64,000 nucleotides of DNA. Source: Limnomonas spitsbergensis. Lineage: Eukaryota > Chlorophyta > Chlorophyceae > Chlamydomonadales. Below, in pieces: positions 55,901 through 64,000 of the stretch (the first letter of the stretch is position 1; every line of letters begins with the position of its first letter). Under the pieces are notes generated by a model. That model had not been told where the DNA came from. It saw nothing but the letters and a program-made list of their open reading frames with translations, and ran no database searches. A program made the translations under genes and the position numbers. Location of the stretch: contig JAYJMM010000022.1 of NCBI GenBank assembly GCA_037349105.1, positions 992,001 through 1,056,000 on the forward strand. The letters are read 5' to 3'.

Positions 55901-58900
55901 GGAAGCATGAAACGCGGAGGACGCGTACACATCGTTCAAAGCAGTTGTTTTTCTACACCCCGTTGAGCGCAAACAAGGCACATTGGTGAATGCAAACTAC
56001 CGACGGCACTACAGGAAGGATAAAAGTGCATTGGTAGTAAGGCCTGGGACCTTCACTTACATCACTGTCACACCAACCTGCATTGTTCTATTCATATGGG
56101 ATGGTTACGGAAACCATGTGCCATGCCACGGACAGAATGGGTGTGGCTTCCTTAATCCAAACACTCGCATGCATATTGATTTGTTTATTGATGTGGGGTT
56201 GTTACCACCCTATGTACTGGTACCGGTATCTTACTTGTGATGTCACAACTTACACTGCAACATAACCGCCGCTTATACAAGCAGTAATTACCTGCTAGGA
56301 CACAAAAGCAACAATGCATTCCCAACACAAACACAAAGACACATATACGCAAAGAGGTACAGAAGACGATGAAGAACATGCCATGGTGTGCATGCTAGAC
56401 ATGCAGTCCTTCACCGCTCATGTGTCACATTGCTTAGTTATCGATACCAGGATAAACGAGGGCGACATTTCATTATTCATGTTTTTAACACATGCCATAC
56501 ACTCCATGCTGTAGATATAAAGAATGCTAGGAGACACTGGAGATGGACACTGCCCAAGTGAAAGGTGGTACACACATTCTTGACCGTAATCTACTGTCAC
56601 AGATTCATGGGATCTATTCACCAGATCTATTCATCGGATCTACTGGCATAGATTCACCAGATCTATCTCATCTCTCGGTCCCCATCAGCCCAGTGGTGGT
56701 CGCCCAGCACATGATGCCTGCCCAGGATGGTCTGATACACAAAATCCCGGTCCCTGACCTTCTACCTATCACATCATATGAGATGCTGAGCTGTGTGCCT
56801 TCCGGCTAATGTAGGTGCGAAGCCGACATCAAGGCTCAGGGCTATGCCAGCGAGAGCAGCTCCGTGGGAGCCCTGGGCTCGACACTCGTCCGCACCATTG
56901 TGAGAGGGGGCGGCGGAGTGGCTGTGCCCATTTATTGAGCTTCAGATACCATTCACCTACCATTCAACTATATCACACACCCAGTGCTCAACCCTGTTCT
57001 GCACCGTTGTGAGAATGGGGGCAGCTGACTGGTGGGTGGCAAACAAAACTGCCGAGCAAAGTTTGATACACATCCGCTGGTTTTGTTTCCTAGTATGTAT
57101 GACTTCACCGGGTAGCTCCCTTCATCCCTGCCTCCAGGTGCACATGCCTCTCTGTCGTTCTTGAGCTTCCCCTTGAGGTTTTGGGGGTGGATAGGATCCC
57201 GGGCTACCTGCCCCGCTTAGAAGTGCCGTTTGTTGAGCGCTTGCTTTCTGCCGTGATGGTGTGGATGGGGCTGACGAGCTTTCAGCTCTAACCCGCCTCC
57301 TCCAGTTCCAGCACTTCTCACCCATGGTGATAGCTCCTTCACAACCCAGTCCCTTGCTCCAGGTCCGCCAACTAGGCCTGGTTTGGTCGTCATCCCTGAA
57401 CCCTGACTCAGCAAGCTGTCTCTTGCGCTAGGTGCGCCAACTAGGCCTGGTTTGCCCTTCACCCTAAACACTAAACCCTGAACCTTTAACCTCTCTATAC
57501 CGGTAGTGCTCATTGTATGGCGGGAAGCACCGTTTCAAACCTCACCCCTTAACCCTTAACCCTTAACTCTTAACCTCCCTCTTCCTCCAGGTCCGCCGGC
57601 CAAGCTACCGCAAGCGCTTGGAGCGTAAGCTCAACTTGGCACAACCTCGCAGCAAGGCTGACCTTACGGCATCACTGAAGAACGTGCCGGCAGGTGACAC
57701 TTTCAACAATGCTTCTTGTGCTTACACTGAAGTTCAGCTACAGTTCAGCTACCTGCCTGCCTCTGGCTGGAGGCCTCATGCATGGCCTGCCATGCTGTTT
57801 GAGCTGCTGGCTGTAGGCTGGTCAAGATTTGGTCCAAATAAATGTGTCTTGTCTGAAGGGCGAGGCTCGCAGGAGATGGCCTCGGGACTTGAAAAGGGAT
57901 GGGCCGGGCATGGGAGCGTTGGGGGGCCCGTACCAAGGGCTCTGTGTCATAAAAAGTGTGACATCCCCCCCAATTGATGCATGCGGGGCACCAAGATGAC
58001 AGGCTGGAAGGTGTGAACATAAATGTGATGTGCCCTGCCCCAATAGGTGCCCTCCTGCTGGTGTGCCTGATGTTCCTTTCTGCCTCTCAACCACCCTTCA
58101 GCTGTGCACCTCATCTGGCCCTCTTGCTCACGTACTTTCCTCAGCCACAATACCGTATGCTGTCTCCCTCATGTGGCCCTTCTGCTCCCTTCCTCAACTG
58201 ACTCTTCTGCTTCTATTTCCCTCTCAGTTGAGACCCCCACGGCGCTAGTCCACTTGGAAATCGCCAAGATGTATGCGGAGGGGACGCTGCTGCCTGAGCT
58301 ACGGCCGCAGGTAAGACATGGTTCGGGTATTGGTAGGTGCTGCACTGCCACTGGGACATCCCGCAGGAGAGGGAGGGTCATGCTTGCCTGGGCAACCACC
58401 ACAGGAAGGGAGCTAGGGAGGGATTTGCTGGACTGAACAAGCAAGGACTGAGCAAGGACTGAACAAGCACAGGCTGAGCAAGGACTGAACAAGCACGGAC
58501 TGAACAAGCACTGCGGAGACAGACCTGTCCGATCCGTCACCGTAGTGCTTGTCCAGGCCAGTAAATCCCTCCCTGGCGAACCTGAGCTAAACCGGGGCCT
58601 CCATCTCCCGACCTCTTCTCTATCCAAATCTTTCTCGCCCCTCATATGCAGGAGAATCCTGAGGATGCGCTGCAAGGCGGACTCTTCCACCTGCACCATG
58701 CTGCGTCACAGGTGTGGAAGTGTGGGGTGTGCTGCATTCTCGGGTTGTAGGGGGGGCCACTTAGGGTGGATGGGTGGGGGCTCCTCAGGGCTCCACTCAG
58801 GGTGCGGGGGGGAGGGGGTGCTCCTCACGCGCTCACATGGAACGCTTCTGTGCGCACTCCCTGGTTTCCCATTGGGTCAGGACCGGCATGTGCAGGAATG

Positions 58901-61900
58901 CAAAGAAGTCTCGGACGGGGTCAAAGAATTGCGTATGCATTCAAATTGCCCTTTTGCCCTATTGCCCTATTGATCTTGCCTGCCTGGGTTGCCCTACGTA
59001 TGAAGTTTTGATTCACAATCTTGGCGGGCGCTGGCCAGTTTTTTATTTTCCATGGCTTTGCTACCGTTCTACAACGGTTTAGCACCTTCTTTCCAACGGT
59101 GGGTGGGCCCCATACCTGGCCTGCAAGGCTGCTTGGGCCTCAACCCGCAGGGAAGTCAAGGGTTTGCCCACCTCCTTGGCGGTCACAGGGAGGCCCACCA
59201 GAGAATAACTCATGAAGCTGGAAAGCCGGGGGGAAATGCTGGTGCTGCTTGATTGACACTCACGCTCTTTCCTCTACAGGGCTCCCGTGTGACGCTGAGT
59301 ATGCCTAACGCTCAACTTAGAACCCTGAAACCCTTAATCTGGAACCCTTAACCCACGAAACCTCAACCCCTGAACTCATTGATCTGACATTGATCTGGAA
59401 CCCTCAACCCATGAACCATTTACCCCACTCATTAATCTGGCAGGGTTCTCGGGTGGCGCTGTGCTTGCTGGCAAGGGTGCACTCGGGCTTGGAGCCGACG
59501 AGCACTCAGTTTTCCCACCTGATCAAGGTGAGGTCGGGCTTACAAAGAGGGGGGAAATCAAACCCTGAACGCTAAGCCCACCTGATAAGCTGAGGCCCGG
59601 GACTGCCCTCAAATCGGAAGCCTTCATGGTCACCTTGCAAGGAGGCTTTGCATGCATCCTTTGTAGCCTTGAGATGTTTGAAATGAATTATTTGCTGCCT
59701 CACGCCGCATGGCAAGCACCCTCTATTGCCTTGAGGTGTATGGCCTGCACCATCTGATGCCTTATGCTGCACGGCCGTTACTATCTATTACCCTGGCCGA
59801 TACTATCTGTTACCCTGGCCGATACTATCTGTTACCCTGGCCGGTACTATCTGTTACCCTGGCCGGCACTATCTGTTACCCTGGCCGATACTATCTGTTA
59901 CCCTGGCCGGTACTATCTGTTACCCTGGCCGATACTATCTGTTACCCTGGCCGGTACTATCTGTTACCCTGGCCGATACTATCTGTTACCCTGGCCGGTA
60001 CTATCTGTTACCCTGGCCGATACTATCTGTTACCCTGGCCGGTACTATCTGTTACCCTGGCCGATACTATCTGTTACCCTGGCCGGTACTATCTGTTACC
60101 CTGGAGCACCTGGTCTGCACCCTCTGTTGCCTTGTGGCACATGGCCAGCGCATGCGAGGGATGATCTTCTGTGTGTTGAAGCCACCATCTTTGGACCTGC
60201 ATCTGGATGTCTCTGCGTTCAACTCGTCACGTAAATGCCTGTATTCTGAATCTTGAACCCTGAATCCCAGACATCTCTGTTTGCAGCTGCTAAGCAGAAG
60301 CTTTTAAATCTATTCCCCCGCGTCTCTGCATACAGCTTTCCAAGCCCTTAACCCTAAAGCATGGACAACTCGCCTAGAATGCCCTAAACCCTGGACACTT
60401 CTCGCTCCTGGTGTGCAGTTGGCTAAGCAGTCTGGAAACCTCGAGGTGTTCCCTGACCTGGCCTTCACATACGCCAAACTGGCGGCCGACCGAGGAGTCC
60501 TGGCAGCGTGCGCTGCAGTGGCCCACGCCTATGCTACAGGCCAGGTGAGGCTCCATACCTAAGCCTTAGTTGTACGTTTGCTTGACAGGCTGCTTCCATT
60601 CAGGCGTACTGCTGGCTAAGACCAACTACATGATAATGAGTAATTACCCTATTCTGTATGAGTGCGCACCCGACCACCTTGGGCCGACGAGGCCCAAACC
60701 TGGGCCGGCCTGGAGGCAGGGCTTGCTGCACCAAGTTCTTACGATGGTAGAATATGATGTAGCTGAATTGTAGCTGAAGCACCCCAAATGTCATGGTGGC
60801 ATGACCCTTGTTTACCCACACTTGACGCAGTGCTGCTTGTGTGGTGTGCAGGGCCTGGGTGCTGAGGTTCTGGAGGAGCCACAGCCTGCATTGGCAGTGG
60901 ACATGTACCAGAGGCTACTGCTGCAGGACAGACCCAAGGCAAGCCCAGTCAGTTAGGGCGAGCGCTAGAGGGAACGCCCAGCCCTCATTTGGACTTACTG
61001 GACAAAACCCCAGGCACTGCGGTTCAAAGTTCCTAGTTTAAGGTTTAGGGTCCATGACCTAAAACCCTCAACCCTAAATCCCGGGCATTGTGGTTCAAAA
61101 TTCCTCTTCGCCGCTGTGGCTTTGAGCTGCTGATGCTGTGTCTGTTTTAGCTGAGGTGCTATAGAATTCACAAGGTGCGCCTGTGAGTCCTGTTACTGTG
61201 CCGTATGTCACCAGGAGGAAGACGAGGATTGGTTTGAGGATGCGAACGAGGGCGGCGCGCATCATTCCGACCTGTCGAGCTCTGGAGGCGAGATGCAGTC
61301 GTTTTCGGTGCCCGCCCGTATCGGCCAGAGCCTGCTGATGGCGAACCGCGATGCGTGGGTGGAGCTGGGCCGCCTCAGGGCCACTGCAGGGCGCACCTCC
61401 CTGGAGGACGCGGTGATGCCGGTTTCGGAGCCTTTCCGCACGGCGCTCAAGGCCGCGGCGGAGGAGGAGGCAATCGCCCTCCCAGGAGCCGCGATGCATA
61501 GGTGAGTGGCCTGGGAGGAGCGGGGGCAGAGCTGCTCTGTAGAAGTGTGCTGGGAGGGTGGCTTTGATGCAGAGGTGAGTGTTCTGGGAGGAGTGGGCAG
61601 AGCTCCTCTGTAGAGGTGTGCTGGAAGGGGGGTGGCTTCGATGCAGAGGGATGAGTATTCTGGGAGGAGCAGGAGAGTGGGCGGGGTGATCTCCGTTTCC
61701 ATGGTGTGGCTGCTGCTCCGAAGCTCTCCTGTTTCCATCGTGAGTGCGGACGAAGGTGGCACTAACTGAAGAGTGGGCAAATTGCAGCTGCATTGCAGGT
61801 GTTTTTTTCTTTGGAGAACTCTAAAACACCTGCAATGCAGCTGAACTTTCTGCGACTATGACACCATGTTCGCGGTACGGTGTTTCCTGATTCTAATCAA

Positions 61901-62136
61901 GTGCTCCTGGGGCGCCACTTCGAACCCTGAACCCGTTGCGTTGCTGGCGCAGGTATGAATTGCTGGCTGCTCTTGGCGGTCTGCTCATGGCGGGCGGGCA
62001 TGGCTTGAAGTGTGATTACCCGGCAGCTGCAGGATACTTCAACGAGGCCGCGGAAGCAGCAGAAACGGCCCTTAAAGCAAAGCTGAGCATGAAGTATTAT
62101 GGCCTTGCGGCTGAAGCTGAGGGCATGATGGAGTAA
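49963..62136 (+). CDS. EEF2K: Eukaryotic elongation factor 2 kinase (alpha-kinase), 18 exons, complete
   Basis: Exons: 49963-50052, 50156-50334, 50561-50721, 51389-51470, 53163-53319, 54417-54526, 54809-54857, 55050-55109, 55253-55407, 56815-56899, 57591-57693, 58228-58310, 58652-58711, 59444-59527, 60419-60544, 60852-60938, 61215-61501, 61953-62136. They total 2,142 nt (713 codons plus TAA), close to the roughly 725 of animal eEF2K. An in-frame TGA at 49951 fixes the start ATG. In order: calmodulin-binding-like NRWLRAVQAAVQSIDPW; alpha-kinase with KMEGKPFAAGAMRECYAMKK (catalytic Lys), NCVAKRYM, PPKK, EGDYVKYNSNSGFV, TPQAFSHYTYE, DIQGVGDLYTDPQIHT (catalytic Asp), the GNLGSRGMALFF glycine loop and the zinc-type SHVCSELCE; a short linker; Sel1-like helices; and the signature C-terminus GGHGLKCDYPAAAGYFNEAA. 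It phosphorylates eEF2 and slows translation elongation, Ca2+/calmodulin-dependently in animals. Introns after exons 8 and 16 use GC donors. Confidence 0.93.
50722..51095 (+). repeat. 41-bp minisatellite starting at the eEF2K exon 3 donor
   Basis: Nine copies of TACAAGGGTCTCAGACACTG plus TTCATTCCAGGGTGCTTCAGC. The first copy begins within the donor (gtgcgcacaagggtctc). Confidence 0.95.
51085..51237 (+). repeat. Dispersed repeat, copy E
   Basis: Head GTGCTTCAGCTACAATTCAG, then a GGTGCGGCAATTTTTTGCTG block, GATCAAGTTTTGGCACC and GCCCAGTGGTGGCTGCCCAG. The neighbouring 41-bp array ends in GGTGCTTCAGCTACAA, so the two have merged. Confidence 0.7.
51790..53162 (+). repeat. 64-bp minisatellite of acceptor plus exon-start copies
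   Basis: About 20 copies of a 64-bp unit with CCCTGCCCTGCTCAGTAGTG, CTGTGCAGTATGATATGAGC and CTGCCCTGAACCTGCCCTCC. The last copy is the functional eEF2K acceptor: CCCTGCCCTGCTCAG followed by exon 5 TGGCGCTGTGTACCACGACT. Some units keep CTGTGTACCATGATATGA, the clearest decayed exon start. Each unit therefore carries a complete polypyrimidine tract plus AG. Confidence 0.95.
53320..53670 (+). repeat. Degenerate copies of eEF2K exon 5 end plus donor
   Basis: Exon 5 ends aagttcctgggagagcaatg, gaaccagactgaaccaccaa, agaag, then gtgagg. Copies lie at 53387-53432, 53499-53550 and 53618-53665, each preceded by telomere-like AACCCTAAACC or AACCCTTAACC. Confidence 0.9.
53851..53920 (+). pseudogene. Ectopic copy of antiporter exon 3 end plus donor inside an eEF2K intron
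   Basis: This 70-nt segment aligns without gaps to 2225-2294 with 8 mismatches (62/70). It encodes ALRESPSGHVHYSSASTDAK where the antiporter exon has ALRESPSGHMHYFSPSTDAK, and it keeps the GTGAGTAATG donor. An AG lies at 53836-53837, so a 73-nt cassette exon (53838-53910) could be recognised. Its length is not a multiple of three, so inclusion would break the eEF2K frame. Confidence 0.85.
54000..54105 (-). repeat. Dispersed repeat, copy F
   Basis: On the minus strand: GCTTCAGCTACACTTCAGCT, ACATCATGGTCTGCGATGAT, then GGGGCCTCGTGCAACAGGCC. In an eEF2K intron, antisense. Confidence 0.55.
55408..55790 (+). repeat. Degenerate copies of eEF2K exon 9 end
   Basis: The exon segment ggcaacctgggctcgcgggg, catggcgctcttcttccgct, cacacgtgtgcag recurs at 55417-55510 (caacctgggctagcgggaca, tggcgctttaccactg, ctcacgtgtgcag) and more weakly at 55700-55780. 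Confidence 0.85.
55811..55900 (+). repeat. Dispersed repeat, copy G
   Basis: GGTGCTTCGGCTACAGTTCA, GCTACATCACGGCCTACGGC and CTTGGTGCGGCATG. In an eEF2K intron. Confidence 0.65.
57461..57590 (+). repeat. Telomere-like tract before eEF2K exon 11
   Basis: AACACTAAACCCTGAACC, then CCTTAACCCTTAACCCTTAA just upstream of the acceptor. Two earlier acceptor/exon-start copies, AGGTCCGCCAACTAGGCCTG (57361) and AGGTGCGCCAACTAGGCCTG (57431), mimic the real CAG plus GTCCGCCGGCC. Confidence 0.8.
57733..57860 (+). repeat. Dispersed repeat, copy H
   Basis: TTCAGCTACAGTTCAGCTAC, TGGCCTGCCATGCTG, GTAGGCTGGTCAAGATTTGG and TCCAAATAAA. In an eEF2K intron. Confidence 0.65.
59785..60105 (+). repeat. 22-bp minisatellite
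   Basis: About 15 copies of GGCCGRTACTATCTGTTACC plus CT, with A and G at the variable position often alternating. In an eEF2K intron. Confidence 0.95.
60660..60790 (-). repeat. Dispersed repeat, copy I
   Basis: On the minus strand: GGTGCTTCAGCTACAATTCA, GCTACATCATATTC, CTTGGTGCAGCAAGCCCTGC, CAGGTTTGGGCC. In an eEF2K intron, antisense. Confidence 0.7.
61502..61680 (+). repeat. Copies of eEF2K exon 17 end plus donor
   Basis: The real junction gcgatgcatag, gtgagtggcctgggaggagc is followed by copies at 61564-61595 (tttgatgcagag, gtgagtgttctgggaggagt) and 61636-61670 (ttcgatgcagaggg, atgagtattctgggaggagc). Confidence 0.85.
61785..61843. other. Perfect 21-bp-stem hairpin in eEF2K intron 17
   Basis: Arms 61785-61805 (starting CAGCTGCATTGCAGG, ending GTGTTTT) and 61823-61843 (starting AAAACACC, ending TGCAATGCAGCTG) are exact reverse complements, with a 17-nt loop. 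Confidence 0.9.
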
Positions 62137-63386
62137 GGGACCTTGCAGCGCTGCCTTGCTTGACATGTTGCTGACCATGACCAGAGGGGGTGACCAATGG
62201 AAGCATTATAGCATGTCTGCCGTGTACTCGTGTTCGTGGATATCAAATAATGGATCACTTGAAACTCAGATGCGTAGAGAGAATTTTGTTATTGCTTTCT
62301 CGATCTTCATTGCCGCTACTGGCGCTGGTCGTTCAGACTGGTTCCAGATTTCTTGATTTTGTTCAATCAGTGAGTGAAACAATTGCATGAAAGCTTACAT
62401 GAATGAAAGGGGGGAAATCGTTGAAGGCTCTATGGAAGCCACACGAGGGACGTTGTGGTGATGCGTGGCTGACCTGGACGGGGTGGTGAATGCTTGTGGG
62501 TAACGGTTTGCATTATTATGCAAAACTCCGTTGGGCCCTGGTGGACACTCAGTGCCAGAAAGGCTTGGCTACTTACAGTTAGTAATTCGAGTCTGAACAG
62601 CAGTGAAGAGGAGTTCGTTACATTCTGAAGGCACAGCACATTTACAAGATAGAAACAGTAATACATGCGGTGCGCTGATTCAGCATGACACGGCCGTGTG
62701 TGCGCTGATCTGTGTGTATGGGACATGTGCAGTAACAATCTAAAAATGTGATTGCTGGGGATGAAGGGTGTGTGTGTGTGTGTGTGCTACGAAGCGGGTG
62801 GACCTGGAAATCCTGTCAATTGCAACATGGTATGTTCGAACAGCCAGAGAGCTTGTCCCGCTGCACCCCTCTCTTTCGGGTGCTCAAGATCCGTGCCCGG
62901 ATTTTTGGAATCAAAACTTGGTACAAAGCAGGGGATCCCCTGTTCCTACCAGAGAAGTTCCTACCCCTTTGGATCCTACTGTACCACGTCACACCCCAGA
63001 ACTTCTGCCCTAGATTGAAAGACTACTTATCTGAAATTGCGCGTGATGGTCCACCACTCCTAAAACAGTATGCATAACTCACCGGACAGAGCTTCTCTTC
63101 TAAGCCGATGGAACAATCCTACTTCACTACCGCATGCGCTGGTCATAACGGTGGTCGTCGGTTCGTGACCGGTGGTCGTGACTAGTGGCAGCCGGGGCTT
63201 GCCCAATGTTAGTGGGCACGCCCCTTGGGCACGCCCAAGCGCCCATCTGTCGATGAAAGGCGTGTCTGACTTTGCTCAGTATCCAAACTGCATTTAAGAG
63301 ACAGATATTTATCACAAGCCTGTTAACGAGTCTCGCGAAGCACACGTGGTCCCTTCAACCTGCTTGTTTCTGTACAGCACATCAAG
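62137..63386. other. Intergenic region after eEF2K
   Basis: Holds the eEF2K 3' flank and a (GT)n run near 62768. No gene could be supported. A frame of about 110 codons at 62748-63077 has no recognisable features. Confidence 0.45.
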
Positions 63387-63959
63387 ATGTCAACGCCTTT
63401 GATGGGCTACAGCAAGAAATCTTCGTTGAACGCACCAGTGATTGTGGTGTTGACTGTTGCTGTTGTGACACTGCTCGGCTACGTGACTTGGATGTCTGTT
63501 TCTACTTCGAAGACACAGTCAACCTCGTTCCCCGCGACCACAACTCAGACCACAAATGCTTACTCTGGAAATAATGGTGCGTCCCAGATCGTCGTGCTCC
63601 TGGAGGAGACGTCAGACGACGACTTCGGTGGCTGCACGGCGTTCAGATCTACGAAGACAAATCCTCTGGAGGCCCTGCTCGGGCCTGAGTACGCACAAAC
63701 GGCCTGCGCGTCCGTCATCGATGGTCTCATGTTCCAGGCTACTGCCATCCATGAAGCACATACCAGCGTCGCCGCTGCCGGGTCTGCCCGGGATCTAGGC
63801 ACATGGGCAGCGTTGAGCGGCTACTGCGGCAAAGTGAAGATCATGATCGCCCCTCTGGGAATTAGTCTTGATGATGAATCCCTCAGTGCTACGACGTTCC
63901 AATGCAAGGGCACGCCTCATGACGGCAGCATCATTGTGCCAGAACTGTGCTGTCCATGA
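63387..63959 (+). CDS. Hypothetical single-pass membrane protein
   Basis: A complete 190-codon frame without introns. The N-terminus MSTPLMGYSKKSSLN is short and basic and is followed by one hydrophobic segment, residues about 16-36 (APVIVVLTVAVVTLLGYVTW), so a type II signal-anchor arrangement is likely, with the rest outside or in the lumen. A Ser/Thr-rich spacer (about 38-63) precedes a mixed domain with seven cysteines, including FGGCTAF, QTACASV, SGYCGKV, FQCKG and the terminal ELCCP, which may form disulfides. I do not recognise a family. The start is the first Met after the TATA-poor upstream region (ATCAAG|ATG). Further exons beyond the stop cannot be excluded, but the frame ends cleanly. 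Confidence 0.6.
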   Translation: MSTPLMGYSKKSSLNAPVIVVLTVAVVTLLGYVTWMSVSTSKTQSTSFPATTTQTTNAYSGNNGASQIVVLLEETSDDDFGGCTAFRSTKTNPLEALLGPEYAQTACASVIDGLMFQATAIHEAHTSVAAAGSARDLGTWAALSGYCGKVKIMIAPLGISLDDESLSATTFQCKGTPHDGSIIVPELCCP

Positions 63960-64000
63960 TCCAGTTAGTGGGGGTGGACCATGGGCAAGAACTAGTTATT

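Noticed and set aside
62748..63077. 109-codon frame after eEF2K
   Set aside because: It begins in a GT run and shows no domain, conserved composition or splice context.

Overview
This window is eukaryotic nuclear DNA. It holds intron-rich protein genes, an intronless divergent H2B/H2A pair whose transcripts end in replication-type histone stem-loops, GC-rich exons, many minisatellites and plant/green-algal telomere-like stretches (degenerate TTTAGGG). A unicellular green alga, possibly a prasinophyte, fits best. That assignment is inferred from overall character only.

Layout. (1) 276-29585, plus: the last 22 exons (about 1,709 codons, one frame throughout, 5' end outside the window) of a very large SOS1/sperm-NHE-like Na+/H+ antiporter: cytosolic helical region, cyclic-nucleotide-binding-like domain and a roughly 925-residue disordered insertion. 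(2) 30571-31713: divergent H2B (minus) and H2A (plus) genes with a perfect inverted repeat in the shared promoter and a 16-nt histone stem-loop after each. (3) 33102-37236, minus: at least eight exons of an unrecognised coiled-coil protein. (4) 42218-47921, minus: a decayed Ty3/Gypsy-like retroelement with a Gag-like reading frame, a tandem-repeat block where pol should be, and an integrase-linker remnant fused to a degenerate PHD finger. (5) 49963-62136, plus: a complete 18-exon eukaryotic elongation factor 2 kinase (713 codons), from calmodulin-binding segment through alpha-kinase domain to Sel1-like C-terminus. (6) 63387-63959, plus: a small single-pass membrane protein of unknown function.

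Most of the window is intron, and the introns are the most striking part. In both large genes, intron after intron holds tandem or degenerate copies of its own flanking exon edge with the splice site attached (donor copies at the 5' end, acceptor copies at the 3' end). Several minisatellites (64, 71, 47 bp) appear to be amplified versions of such junction copies. A 70-bp exon-end-plus-donor segment of the antiporter gene also occurs, 89% identical and ungapped, inside an eEF2K intron 51 kb away. Telomere-like repeats and a dispersed non-coding repeat family sit in the same introns. I read this as recurrent duplication of splice junctions driving intron growth and leaving arrays of decoy splice sites.

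Exon limits were read from GT/GC-AG sites, frame continuity and family resemblance, without transcripts.
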